Assembly (NCBI GenBank): GCA_035574315.1
Contig: DATLYW010000012.1
Span: 124,001-188,000 of the forward strand
Direction: 5' to 3'
DNA: 64,000 nucleotides
From: Candidatus Zixiibacteriota bacterium
Lineage (GTDB): Bacteria > Desulfobacterota > Binatia > UBA9968
Both the position numbers and the translations under genes were made by a program. The notes under the pieces were generated by a model that was not told the origin of the DNA, searched no databases, and worked only from the letters and a program-made list of their open reading frames with translations. Positions 8,448-17,251 of the stretch are shown here, piece by piece. Position 1 is the stretch's first letter. The number at the start of each line of letters is the position of its first letter.

Positions 8448-10691
8448 ATGATGTCTCGCCTTCTCAAAGCGCTCCCCTTCGGCCTCGCGGTGGGCGCGGC
8501 GGGGCTGGTGCTGAGTTTTCTCCAGCCGGCGCACGACCTCGAAGAGGACCTCGGGCTCGGGCTGCTCTTCAAGCTGCGGGGAATGCGATCCGCTCCTGCA
8601 GATGCCCTGATCGTCAGCATCGACAAGGAATCTTCCGAGCGACTGAACGTGCCCGAGAACCCCGACAAGTGGCCCCGTTCCCTGCACGCCCGGCTGACCG
8701 AGAGGCTCGCGGGGCAAGGGGCGAAGGTGATCGTTTTCGACGTCCATTTCCTGGAGCCGCGCGCCGAACAGGACGATCGCGCCTTCGCCGCCGCCGTGCG
8801 CAAAGCGGGAAACGTCGTGATCGCGGACGCCCTGAGCGCGCGGGAAATCCCGGTTTCAGGAAGCGCCGCGGCCGCCACCGCGGAGCACGCGATCGTCAGG
8901 GTTGTAAGACCCTTCGCGCCGTTCGCGCAGGCCGCGGCAGCCACCGCCCCGTTCGTTTTGCCGCGGATCCCGTTCAAGGTGAACCAGTACTGGACCTTCC
9001 AGAGCAGCGCCGGCGACGCCCCCACCTTTCCGGTGGTCGCGTTTCAACTTTTTACGATCGAGCTGTACCGGGATCTGCGGCGCTTGCTCGAGAAATTCGC
9101 CCCCGAAGGCGCTTCCCGGCTGCCGGCGGATCTCCAGGCCGCGGTCGCGGAGAGAAACGTGCGGCGAGCGATCCGAGACATCCGTGCGCTCTTCGAAAGC
9201 GATTCGTCGCTGGCGCCGAGAATCCTCGCGGAGCTGGAGCTTTCGGGCGGAGGCGAGACTGGAAAAGCCGGCTTGCTCAAATCGCTGGTCAAGGTGTACG
9301 GCGGCGCCGACCGCCGCTACCTGAACTACTACGGTCCGCCGCGGACCGTCAAAACGATCCCCTACTACCGTGCAATTGACCCGGCGGACATCGAACCAGG
9401 CGCCGATTTCCGGGGAAAGGCGGTCTTCGTCGGCCTTTCCGAAAGGCTTCTCGCGGAACGCAAAGACAGCTTCTACACGGTCTTTTCCCAGGCGAACGGG
9501 CTTTTCATCGGCGGCGTCGAAATCGCCGCGACCGCATTTCTCAACATGCTGGAGGACAGAGCCGTCGTCCCGATCCCTTCTCGCCTTTACTTCGCCGTCC
9601 TGCTGGTTTGGGGAATCGCCGCAGGCACGATTTGCCGCCTCTCTTCGATGGCCGTCGGCGCAGTCGCTGTCGTCGCCGGAAGCGGCCTGTACTTGTTCGC
9701 CGCCGCCGGCCAGTTCGCCACGCACGGCCTCTGGTACCCGATCGCCATCCCTCTGTTCGTGCAGGCGCCGCTGGGGTTTTTCGGCGCCGTGCTGTGGAAT
9801 TACATCGAGACCAACAAGGAGCGCCAGCACATCCGCAAGGCCCTGGCCTACTACGTGCCGGACGAGGTCGTCGATCAACTGGCGAAGAACATCGTCGACA
9901 TGAAAAGCGGCGGGCAGACCGTTTTCGGGGCTTGCCTGTTCGCTGACATCGCGGGCTACACGACGCTGTCGGAGAGGCTCTCGCCGCAGCAGCTCCGGGA
10001 TGTCATGCACAGATATTTCGAAGCGGCCTTCGAGCCGGTCAAGAGGCACGGCGGCCTGGTGGTGAATCTCAAGGGGGATTCGTTCCTCGCGATCTGGAAG
10101 GCGGTGAAAGAAGACCCCGGCCTTCGGCGCCGGGCGTGTCTGGCGGCCCTGGACGTCGCCGAGGCCGTCAGGCGGTTCAACGCGTCGCTGGCGGATCTCG
10201 ATCTGCCCACGCGCGTCGGCGTTCACTCCGGGCAGATCTTTCTGGGAAACATCGGGGCCGGCGACCACTACGAGTACGGACCGACCGGAGACACCGTGAA
10301 TACCGCCTCGCGGATGGACGGCCTGAACAAATATCTGGGAACGGAAGTGCTCGCCTCGCAAGAAATCGTCGACGGCCTGGACGGACTTTTCACCAGAGAG
10401 CTAGGGAAATTCAGGCTCAAGGGCAAAGCCCAGCCGATCGTGGTTCACGAGCTCTTGGGACTTGCTGAGCAAGCGAGCGAAAAGGAGCGGCGCCGCCGCG
10501 AGACCTTCGCCGGCGCTTTGCGCGCCTTCCGGGACCGGTCCTGGGAGAACGCGAGGATGAAATTTCACCAGTCCATGGAAATGGCGAAACCAGCCGGTCC
10601 CGAACGCTTTTACCTGGAGCTTTGCGACCGATTCGAAAAATCGCCGCCGGAGGAGCCGTGGGACGGCGTTGTCGTGCTCGAGGAGAAGTGA
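8448..10691 (+). CDS. CHASE2-domain class III adenylate/guanylate cyclase
   Basis: Membrane cyclase of 747 residues. An N-terminal helix is followed by a periplasmic CHASE2 sensor (about 40-350; ADALIVSIDKESSERL, KVIVFDVHFLEP), three transmembrane helices (about 380-450), and a catalytic domain (about 485-660). Metal aspartates lie in LFADIAGYT and LKGDSFLAIW, and the transition-state Asn/Arg in GDTVNTASRM. The residue aligned with the adenine-selecting Lys is not clear, so cAMP versus cGMP cannot be decided. The start is the ATG pair at 8448/8451, 35 bases after the permease fusion. It is the intact cyclase of this cluster, and its product is the natural ligand for the neighbouring cNMP-binding domain. 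Confidence 0.9.
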   Translation: MMSRLLKALPFGLAVGAAGLVLSFLQPAHDLEEDLGLGLLFKLRGMRSAPADALIVSIDKESSERLNVPENPDKWPRSLHARLTERLAGQGAKVIVFDVHFLEPRAEQDDRAFAAAVRKAGNVVIADALSAREIPVSGSAAAATAEHAIVRVVRPFAPFAQAAAATAPFVLPRIPFKVNQYWTFQSSAGDAPTFPVVAFQLFTIELYRDLRRLLEKFAPEGASRLPADLQAAVAERNVRRAIRDIRALFESDSSLAPRILAELELSGGGETGKAGLLKSLVKVYGGADRRYLNYYGPPRTVKTIPYYRAIDPADIEPGADFRGKAVFVGLSERLLAERKDSFYTVFSQANGLFIGGVEIAATAFLNMLEDRAVVPIPSRLYFAVLLVWGIAAGTICRLSSMAVGAVAVVAGSGLYLFAAAGQFATHGLWYPIAIPLFVQAPLGFFGAVLWNYIETNKERQHIRKALAYYVPDEVVDQLAKNIVDMKSGGQTVFGACLFADIAGYTTLSERLSPQQLRDVMHRYFEAAFEPVKRHGGLVVNLKGDSFLAIWKAVKEDPGLRRRACLAALDVAEAVRRFNASLADLDLPTRVGVHSGQIFLGNIGAGDHYEYGPTGDTVNTASRMDGLNKYLGTEVLASQEIVDGLDGLFTRELGKFRLKGKAQPIVVHELLGLAEQASEKERRRRETFAGALRAFRDRSWENARMKFHQSMEMAKPAGPERFYLELCDRFEKSPPEEPWDGVVVLEEK

Positions 10692-11077
10692 GGCGCCGCA
10701 TCAATAGAGACACACCTCCCGTATCAGAATTGAGCCGGACGCACAGGGACCGGCCACGGCGACAAGGCACGAAAACCCGCGAAGCCCATTTATTTCAGGG
10801 TCTTGGGTGCTCGCAAAAAGGCTCGTGGGGGTGGTACAGGCCTTGCGTAGGCGCCGTTCGTTGCCGATATCCTGGCTCGTTGGTTCTGTCCTGTAAGTCA
10901 TCTAGTGCCGTCAACCGCCTGCAACCGGTTCTCGCAGGTTCGGCAGGCCGAGCGGGATGGCTTTTTCGCCGCTCGTTTTTTTCCGAGCTGTTTTGAAAGG
11001 CGCCCCCGGGGCAGCCCAAAAAGACGCCGATCCCCCGCTGGCCGTGCCGGAACCGGGGGGTACGGAAAGGTCGACCA
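10692..11077. other. 386-base intergenic region without a gene
   Basis: No convincing coding sequence on either strand. It holds a rho-independent terminator candidate at 10949-10982 and, just before the next start, a GGAAAGG ribosome site (11064-11070). A stretch near 10735-10790 has a vague likeness to a GEMM (c-di-GMP/cGAMP) aptamer but lacks its core. Otherwise I see nothing. Confidence 0.6.
10949..10982 (+). terminator. rho-independent terminator candidate
   Basis: CGAGCGG (10949-10955) pairs perfectly with CCGCTCG (10969-10975), with a 13-base loop, followed at once by seven T residues (10976-10982). It could end the cyclase cluster transcript or act as an attenuator in the leader of the FecR-TPR gene. 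Confidence 0.6.
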
Positions 11078-14000
11078 GTGGCCGCAAGGTCTGGAAGACT
11101 CCTGTCTCTTTCTTCTTCCTTCGCAACGGCGATTTTCGGCGTATTGCTCGCTCCGGCGCGATTGCCTGCCGCAACCCCTTGTCAGCCGGTGGTGGCGACG
11201 GTGGCCTCGGTCCAGGGCAACGTGGAGGTCCGGAGGTCGGGTCAGACCCAGTGGCAACCCGCGCGCCTGAATGACGCCTATTGCCCCGGCGATCGGATCC
11301 AGGTCGGGGAGAGAAGCCGGGCCGATATTGCGCTGGCAAATCAGCCGGTTTTAAGGCTCGATCAGAACACCACCATCACGCTGGCGGGCATCAAGGAAGA
11401 CCGGGCCTCCCTGATCGACCTCGCCAGAGGCGCTCTTCATTTTTTCAGCCGTCATCCGCGAAACCTCGAGGTTCATACGGCCTTCGTAAACGCGGGCGTC
11501 GAGGGGACCGAAGGTCTGGTCGAAGTCCAGGCGGACCGGACGTTGATCACCATCTTTGAAGGCAGGGTGCTGGCCGCGAACCCCGCAGGGAGCCTGTCGC
11601 TCACCGGCGGCCAATCCGCGGTGGCCGAGAAGGGCAGAGCCCCGGTGCTGAGGACGGTCGTGCGTCCCAGGGACGCCGTCCAGTGGGCTCTGTACTATCC
11701 TCCCGTCGGCCATTTTCGCCCCCGGGATTTTGAAGGACCGGAACCCTGGCGCGCTATGGCGCGAAAGTCCCTGGAGGCCTACAACAGGGGCGACTACGCC
11801 GCAGCGTTCGAAGCGATCAAGGGCGCGCCGCCTGACGTCCGGGAAGCCCGCTTTTTTGCTTACCGGGCCCAGTTGCTGCTCGGCGTCGGTCGAGTCGACG
11901 AAGCGAGCAAGGATATCGAGCGCGCACTCGGTTTGAATCCGGATTCCGGGGACGCCCTGGCGCTTCGATCGGTGATCGCCGTCGTGCAAAACGACAAGGA
12001 AAGAGCGCTCGACACGGCGGGGAAAGCCGTCGCCGCCGACCCGAAGTCAACCTCCGCCCTGATCGCTCAATCCTACGCCCGGCAGGCGAATTTCGATCTC
12101 GAAGGCGCGCGCGCCAGCCTCCAACAGGCGGTGGCCGTCCGTCCCGACGACGCTCTCGCGTGGGCGCGGCTCGCCGAGCTGCACATGTCCTTCGGCGACC
12201 TCGACGACGCCTTGGAAGCCGCGCAGAAGGCGGCGGCGCTCGATCCGGATCTCTCGCGGACGCAAATGGTCCTCGGATTCGCGTACCTGCTGCGGGTGAG
12301 CACGGACGAGGCGAAGGCGGCGTTCGAGAAGGCGATTGCGCTCGATCAGGCCGACTCTCTTTCCCGCCTCGGCCTCGGCCTGGCGAAAATTCGCGAGAGC
12401 AATTTCGAAGCAGGCAGAAAAGAGATAGAGATCGCGGCGAGCCTGGACCCGAACAACTCGATCGTTCGAAGCTACCTGGGCAAAGCCTACTACGAAGAGA
12501 AACGCTCCGACGTGGCCGAACGAGAGTACGCCGCGGCCAAAGAGCTCGACCCGAAAGACCCGACACCCTACTTCTACGACGCGATCCGGAAGCAAACGAC
12601 CAATCGCCCGGTCGAGGCGTTACAGGACATGGAAAAAGCGATCGAGCTAAACGACAACCGGGCCGTTTACCGCTCCCGGCTGCAGCTCGACGCCGACCTC
12701 GCGGCGCGCAGCGCCAGCCTGGCGCGGATCTACTCGGACCTCGGCTTCCAGCAGCTCGCCCTCGTCGAGGGCTGGAAATCGGTCAACGCCGATCCCACGA
12801 ATTTTTCCGCCCATAGATTTCTGGCCGACTCCTACTCCGTTTTGCCGCGCCACGAGATCGCCAGGGTCAGCGAGCTCTTGCAGTCGCAGCTCCTTCAGCC
12901 GCTGAACATGACGCCGATTCAGCCTCGGCTCGGCGAGGGCAACTTAGGTCTTATCAGCGCCGGGGGCCCCGGCGCGCTTTCGTTCAACGAGTTCAACCCG
13001 ATCTTCACCCGCAATGGCGTTACCTTCCAGGGAAGCGCGCTCGCGGGGGAGAATAGTACGTACGCGGGAGAGGGCGTGCTTGCAGCCGTCTACAAAAGGC
13101 TGTCTTTCAGCATCGGCGGATCCCGGTTTCAAACGGACGGATGGGCACGCAATAGGGATCAGGAAGACAGTATTGCGAATGCTTTTTTTCAGCTTGAGCT
13201 TTCTCCTGAGACCAGCGTGCAGGCTGAATATCGGTATAGAAACAAGCAGACCGGCGATCTCATCCTGAGGTTCTTTCCCGATAACTTCTTCCCGGGTGAA
13301 AGAAACAAGGAAGAGAGGAATACCTTTCGCCTCGGCGCCCGGCATGCGTTTACGCCCAACTCCATCTTGCTCGCTTCGATCGTATATCAAGACGCTCAGG
13401 TCAATAAGAGGGACTTCGGCCCCGTCGATATTCCCATTTTCACGTTCGAGGGTTTTAAACGGCCTGAAACCGCTTTCGGCCAGGAGCTGCAGCATCTGTT
13501 TCGCTCGCAATACGTCAATCTCGTGACGGGGGCAGGCCATGTCGATATCAAGGGTATTCTCGACATTACCTTTGCTACGATCTTTCCTCCTCCGGACGAC
13601 CTGATTTTTTCCCGTCTGAGCTTGAACCTGAGACACAACAACGTCTACGCCTATTCGTACATCACTCCCCTCAAGAACTTGACGTTCACTCTCGGTGTAA
13701 GCGGTGATTTTACGAGGGGCGACGCTGCGGACACCAAGAGAATCAATCAGGCGAACCCCAAGGCCGGGGTCACGTGGAATCCGTTTCCCGGCACGACCCT
13801 TCGTGCGTCAGCCTTCCGGGTCCTGAAGAGAACCCTGATCACCAACGCGACGCTCGAGCCGACCCAGGTTGCGGGTTTCAATCAGTTCTTCGATGACATC
13901 AACGGCACCAAGGCTTGGCGATACGGCGCCGCGATTGATCAGAAATTCACCAGAGAGATCTTCGGGGGAGTGGAGGTCTCCAAACGAGACCTCAACGTCC

Positions 14001-14476
14001 CGGCTTTCGATGAATTCGGCAACCCCACAAGGGTAAACTGGAAAGAACGGCTCGCCCGCACCTACCTCTTCTGGACGCCGCACCCCTGGCTCGCCCTGCG
14101 GGCGGAATATCACTACGAGCGCGACCGAGAGAGCCCCCTTTTGACCGACGGCGTGCTCAGCTTGAATACCCATCGGGTACCGTTGGGGCTCACTTTCTTT
14201 CATCCTTCCGGACTGGGCGGTTTCCTGACGGCGACGTATTACCATCAGGACGGCAAATTCCAGAGGGTTAACTTCGACCTCGAATCGGGCAGAGCCGATT
14301 TTTGGACCGTCGATCTGGGGATCCGCTATCGCCTCCCAGACCGGTACGGCTTTCTCACGCTTGGAGCAACGAACATAGCAGACCGGAAGTTCAAATTTTT
14401 CAACCGCGATTTTAACAACCCCAACATCCAACCCAAAAGAGCTGCGTTCGCGCAAATTACCCTCGCGCTCCCGTAA
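11078..14476 (+). CDS. FecR-domain / TPR / outer-membrane beta-barrel protein
   Basis: Protein of 1132 residues. The signal peptide covers about 1-33. A FecR domain (about 45-185; VQGNVEVRRSG, VGERSRADIALANQPVLRLDQNT, GVEGTEGLVEV) is followed by roughly ten TPR repeats (about 228-590), a linker, and a C-terminal region of alternating hydrophobic strands (about 640-1132). That last region ends like a TonB-dependent-receptor barrel (GFLTLGATNIADRKFKF...AFAQITLAL), but no plug domain or TonB box is visible. The start is GTG 11078, preceded by GGAAAGG. TPR-plus-barrel proteins of known families (Slam, PgaA, BcsC) export proteins or polysaccharide. The two secreted proteins immediately downstream are possible cargo. 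The function itself is inferred. Confidence 0.78.
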   Translation: MAARSGRLLSLSSSFATAIFGVLLAPARLPAATPCQPVVATVASVQGNVEVRRSGQTQWQPARLNDAYCPGDRIQVGERSRADIALANQPVLRLDQNTTITLAGIKEDRASLIDLARGALHFFSRHPRNLEVHTAFVNAGVEGTEGLVEVQADRTLITIFEGRVLAANPAGSLSLTGGQSAVAEKGRAPVLRTVVRPRDAVQWALYYPPVGHFRPRDFEGPEPWRAMARKSLEAYNRGDYAAAFEAIKGAPPDVREARFFAYRAQLLLGVGRVDEASKDIERALGLNPDSGDALALRSVIAVVQNDKERALDTAGKAVAADPKSTSALIAQSYARQANFDLEGARASLQQAVAVRPDDALAWARLAELHMSFGDLDDALEAAQKAAALDPDLSRTQMVLGFAYLLRVSTDEAKAAFEKAIALDQADSLSRLGLGLAKIRESNFEAGRKEIEIAASLDPNNSIVRSYLGKAYYEEKRSDVAEREYAAAKELDPKDPTPYFYDAIRKQTTNRPVEALQDMEKAIELNDNRAVYRSRLQLDADLAARSASLARIYSDLGFQQLALVEGWKSVNADPTNFSAHRFLADSYSVLPRHEIARVSELLQSQLLQPLNMTPIQPRLGEGNLGLISAGGPGALSFNEFNPIFTRNGVTFQGSALAGENSTYAGEGVLAAVYKRLSFSIGGSRFQTDGWARNRDQEDSIANAFFQLELSPETSVQAEYRYRNKQTGDLILRFFPDNFFPGERNKEERNTFRLGARHAFTPNSILLASIVYQDAQVNKRDFGPVDIPIFTFEGFKRPETAFGQELQHLFRSQYVNLVTGAGHVDIKGILDITFATIFPPPDDLIFSRLSLNLRHNNVYAYSYITPLKNLTFTLGVSGDFTRGDAADTKRINQANPKAGVTWNPFPGTTLRASAFRVLKRTLITNATLEPTQVAGFNQFFDDINGTKAWRYGAAIDQKFTREIFGGVEVSKRDLNVPAFDEFGNPTRVNWKERLARTYLFWTPHPWLALRAEYHYERDRESPLLTDGVLSLNTHRVPLGLTFFHPSGLGGFLTATYYHQDGKFQRVNFDLESGRADFWTVDLGIRYRLPDRYGFLTLGATNIADRKFKFFNRDFNNPNIQPKRAAFAQITLALP

Positions 14477-14536
14477 AGCACGACCGCACCCCGACTTCAA
14501 TCACCGTCAACCACTGCTGACTATGGAGGTATCGAC

Positions 14537-15340
14537 ATGCGACCATCCAGAGACTCCCTGTGGAGGGCTTTATCGATTTTCGTTCTGGTATTACTGGCGC
14601 GTGCCTCCGCTTTCGCCGCCTGCAATCCGGCGCTCGGAACCAAATGCGGCGATTTTGGCAAGAACACGATCACTCTGATATCCACCGCCTCCGGACCCTG
14701 CCCCGTCGACGTTCCGCTGTGTACGAGGTACACCTACCAGTATAACGGAACCAACACGAATCAGATCGAGGTGCTCATTCCCAAGACGGTCCAGAGCACC
14801 TTCGTCACGACGGCGCCGGCCGCCGGGTGCGCCGCGCTCATCACCGATAGCTCAGGCGAACCGGCAAACAACTTTGGCACGAACATCTTGACGCATAACT
14901 TGTGCAAGCTTCCTGCCAACATCGCCAACGGAACCACGTTCGACATCTTTGCCGATCCCAGCGCTCCCAAGCCGCTCTCCTGGCAGGTGATTGTCAACAG
15001 GTCGATAACTGCCGACGCGCTCAATGGACCTGCAGTGCCGGCGGCCGGAGTCGAGGAAACCGGCGCAACGTTGACGACTTCAGAAGGGGTGAGCGTTTCG
15101 TACACGATCTCGAGCGGTCAAATTGAAATCACCGACTTCACCGGTACCACTCCGCGGTTGCTGCCGATAACCCAGACGAAGCTTTGCCTGCCCTCTCGAC
15201 CCGGTGATCCCGTAACGTTCACGAACGCGCAGGGCGGCTGGACGTGTGAGACCATCACGTTTGCCACAGAACAGTGCGACATTAAAACGGCGGGGAGTGA
15301 TCCCTGCCGGTTCGTCGGCGGCTCCTGCGTCCAGTATTAG
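14537..15340 (+). CDS. secreted cysteine-containing protein, tandem paralogue A
   Basis: Protein of 267 residues that I cannot assign to a named family. It has a clear signal peptide (LSIFVLVLLARASAFA-A), several cysteines likely to form disulfides, and a beta-rich, Thr/Ser-rich composition. The ATG at 14537 follows TGGAGGT. It is a diverged tandem copy of the next gene. Shared blocks include a Y-Y-Q-Y-G-T-N-Q-I strand pattern, ETxATLTTSEG, and the C-terminus WTCETI-FAT-QCDIKT-G-DPCRFVGGSC. It lies 60 bases after the FecR-TPR-barrel gene, probably in the same transcript. GC looks lower than in neighbouring housekeeping genes. Confidence 0.75.
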   Translation: MRPSRDSLWRALSIFVLVLLARASAFAACNPALGTKCGDFGKNTITLISTASGPCPVDVPLCTRYTYQYNGTNTNQIEVLIPKTVQSTFVTTAPAAGCAALITDSSGEPANNFGTNILTHNLCKLPANIANGTTFDIFADPSAPKPLSWQVIVNRSITADALNGPAVPAAGVEETGATLTTSEGVSVSYTISSGQIEITDFTGTTPRLLPITQTKLCLPSRPGDPVTFTNAQGGWTCETITFATEQCDIKTAGSDPCRFVGGSCVQY

Positions 15341-15423
15341 GAGCGACTACTCGTTCAAACGAATGCGGTCGAAGCCGTGTGGAGCCGTGCCTGAGACGGG
15401 TGGACAATTGGGAGGAAAGAAAG

Positions 15424-16251
15424 ATGCAAAAAGCCAGATTCTTAGTTTTGTGCGGGCTGCTAATCGTCGCGCTTGCGCTGCTCGCTTACAGCGAGGCGGG
15501 TGCCGTTGCCAATGGAGACGGCTCGTGCAGCTCCGCTGAAGAAGCCGGGCTGGATTGTGCCTCTTTCAGTCCGCTGAGCGCCATTATTGAGTTCCTCGGC
15601 ACAACACCCACCACGTGTACGGTTGGCGCTGGCCCGGTGAAATGCACCGAGTACAAATACCAGTACACGGGGAGCTCAACCAACCAAATTAATGTCGCGA
15701 TTCCCAAGGACGTCATGACCAAGTTCACGTCCGGCGATAAAACGGTCGCCGGTTGTTCGCAACTTATCACCGACGGTTCGGGCGATTCCACGACGAATTT
15801 CGGTATAAATCTCTCTACCCACAATGTCTGCCGGGTGGCGATAACCGGGACGGCCCTTTCGAAGCCTTTCAGCATCAGAGTCGATCCCAGCAGTCCTTTG
15901 CCGGGTTCGTGGCAGGTGCGCCAGAGCAGCACCCAGGTTGCCGCAGATTTGCTACTCGGACCGGGCACACCGGCCGCGCCCGTTGCCGAGACCGCTGCCA
16001 CCTTAACGACATCGGAGGGCACCACCATCTCGTATACGAACGTAAACGGCCAAATTACAGTTACGAGCGGAGACGCCGCAACGGTGCCGATCTCGGACAC
16101 CAAACTATGCATTTTCAACGGGGGGCTCGATCGCACATTTCCCGCCAACTGGACCTGTGAAACGATTGCGTTTGCGACGGACCAATGCGATATCAAGACA
16201 ACGGGAGGTGATCCCTGCCGGTTCGTCGGCGGCAGTTGTATCTCCTATTGA
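15424..16251 (+). CDS. secreted cysteine-containing protein, tandem paralogue B
   Basis: Protein of 275 residues, paralogue of the preceding gene. The signal peptide is LVLCGLLIVALALLAYSEAGA. The ATG at 15424 is preferred because GGGAGGAAAG lies directly upstream; the frame opens earlier at 15379 without a ribosome site. It carries the same order of blocks as copy A: YKYQYTGSSTNQINVAIP, a Cys-containing LITDGSGDS segment, ETAATLTTSEGT, and a C-terminus WTCETIAFATDQCDIKT with DPCRFVGGSC. The N-terminal 30 residues of the mature protein differ (extra CSSAEEAGLDC), suggesting divergent partners. A terminator candidate follows at 16281. No enzymatic motif is seen. Confidence 0.75.
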   Translation: MQKARFLVLCGLLIVALALLAYSEAGAVANGDGSCSSAEEAGLDCASFSPLSAIIEFLGTTPTTCTVGAGPVKCTEYKYQYTGSSTNQINVAIPKDVMTKFTSGDKTVAGCSQLITDGSGDSTTNFGINLSTHNVCRVAITGTALSKPFSIRVDPSSPLPGSWQVRQSSTQVAADLLLGPGTPAAPVAETAATLTTSEGTTISYTNVNGQITVTSGDAATVPISDTKLCIFNGGLDRTFPANWTCETIAFATDQCDIKTTGGDPCRFVGGSCISY

Positions 16252-16280
16252 AATTGAAACGACGATCCACCGGGAGATCG

Positions 16281-16309
16281 GGCAGGGCCGCAACCCCGCC
16301 TTCTTTTTC
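16281..16309 (+). terminator. terminator candidate after the secreted-protein pair
   Basis: GGCAGGG (16281-16287) pairs with CCCCGCC (16294-16300) with one A-C mismatch and a 6-base loop, followed by TTCTTTTTCTT. It sits 30 bases after the stop of paralogue B. Confidence 0.5.
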
Positions 16310-16571
16310 TTCGGAACAAAAATACTGGCGATGCCGGGACTGGCGCAGGTTTGCGTGCGTATACCAGCGTTCACACCCGGGTGTCTAAAGTTCACACCCT
16401 CTAACTGCTTGATTCTTTGAATTTTTTCCCGCCCTGGCCGGCGCGGCTGGGTCCAGCGTTGCCGGCGAGGCATCGACGGCGAGTCGGACATCGGCGCGGC
16501 GAAGTCGATGGCGCGGGAATTTTCGACAGGATTTCAATGCCTTGAGCCCCGACGGGCCGGGAGGCTCCCCT

Positions 16572-16586
16572 TGGCATCCCCGTTGC
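16572..16586 (+). promoter_or_regulatory. sigma-54 (-24/-12) promoter of the first UspA-like gene
   Basis: TGGCATCCCCGTTGC matches the consensus TGGCAC-N5-TTGC with the exact GG-N10-GC spacing. The expected transcription start is near 16598, about 38 bases before the ATG at 16636. It may also drive the ABC transporter operon behind that gene. Confidence 0.75.
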
Positions 16587-16635
16587 TTTTGATGAAAGCG
16601 TCACGAGTCAAATGCCGGTAGGGAGGGAAAAGCCC

Positions 16636-17133
16636 ATGGCGGAACGGATCCTGGTTCCATTGACGAGCTACGACCGGGTCGACGATCTCATCCCGTATCT
16701 TCAAAACGTCGCCCGGCCCGGAGCCAAGGTGATTTTTCTCGTGCCAAGCGCCACGGCCGCGTGGCGCTATGCGATCGATCACTGGATCGCAGCCGAATCG
16801 CCGCGAAGCGCAAGGCTCGAGGCCGAGGAAATCTTCAACCGTTACTCCTGGGACAAGCAAAGGGCGGAGGCCGACCAGAGGTTGTCCACGGCGAGCGAGG
16901 CTTTACGGAAGCGCGGCGTCGAGGCGGCCGTGGAAATTTACAGCGGGGCTCTCAAAAAGACCATCAGCCGCTACATGGCCGACCGCGAGCCTGAATTAAT
17001 CGTGATGCGGGACAGCATGAAACCGCCGGTCTTCGGGCGTCTCCGCGGCGTGGGCCCGTGGCTCCGGTCGCTCCGCCGGGCCGACTTCCCGAGTATGCTC
17101 CTGCTCTTCGGCCGCCATTTCGGAACGTACTGA
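16636..17133 (+). CDS. UspA-like (universal-stress-type) protein, copy 1
   Basis: A small cytoplasmic alpha/beta protein of 165 residues. It opens ERILVPLTSYDRVDDLIPYLQ, then GAKVIFLVPSATAAW and a long helix, then VEAAVEIYSGALKKTISRYM and EPELIVMRDS: the USP strand-helix order. The usual ATP-binding GxxGx9GS motif is absent, so it is a divergent, probably non-ATP-binding member. The start is ATG 16636 with GGGAGGGAAA upstream. Copy 2 is at 23403 and shares the opening, ILIALASRDRLGPMIPYIERIARPG. Both have sigma-54 promoters. It may be a stress or nutrient-limitation response protein. Confidence 0.68.
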   Translation: MAERILVPLTSYDRVDDLIPYLQNVARPGAKVIFLVPSATAAWRYAIDHWIAAESPRSARLEAEEIFNRYSWDKQRAEADQRLSTASEALRKRGVEAAVEIYSGALKKTISRYMADREPELIVMRDSMKPPVFGRLRGVGPWLRSLRRADFPSMLLLFGRHFGTY

Positions 17134-17215
17134 ACGGCGACGCCGGCAAGCCACAGCCCCACGGATGCGGCAACGCCTCCGCGGCCGGCAACGTACACAG
17201 CCTCCGGATTGTGCT

Positions 17216-17243
17216 TTTACTTTTGCCGCCCGGCTGCTATATA
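17216..17243 (+). promoter_or_regulatory. possible sigma-70 promoter of the ABC importer operon
   Basis: TTTACT (17216-17221), a 16-base spacer, then TATATA (17238-17243), 8 bases before the ATG at 17252. Each box matches 4 of 6 consensus bases. With so short a leader the mRNA would be nearly leaderless, so confidence is modest. Confidence 0.35.
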
Positions 17244-17251
17244 CAGCGGGA

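Larger units (their letters stand above)
16252..16635. other. 384-base intergenic region
   Basis: No gene. From left to right it contains the terminator candidate (16281-16309), a perfect 12-base palindrome ACACCCGGGTGT (16373-16384) inside a TTCACACC direct-repeat pair, and a sigma-54 promoter (16572-16586). The palindrome lies about 190 bases upstream of the promoter, a usual distance for an enhancer-binding-protein site, but the link is inference. Confidence 0.6.

Noticed and set aside
7505..9025. 506-codon open frame on the - strand across the permease and cyclase genes
   Set aside because: It spans two conserved genes in the other direction, with low-complexity Arg/Asp/His content and no domain; a composition artefact.
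10735..10800. Weak resemblance to a GEMM (c-di-GMP/cGAMP) riboswitch (GCACAGGG ... GCGAAGCC)
   Set aside because: Only two short blocks match; the tetraloop-receptor pairing and conserved ACGCAAAGCC core are absent, and the next gene starts about 280 bases away.
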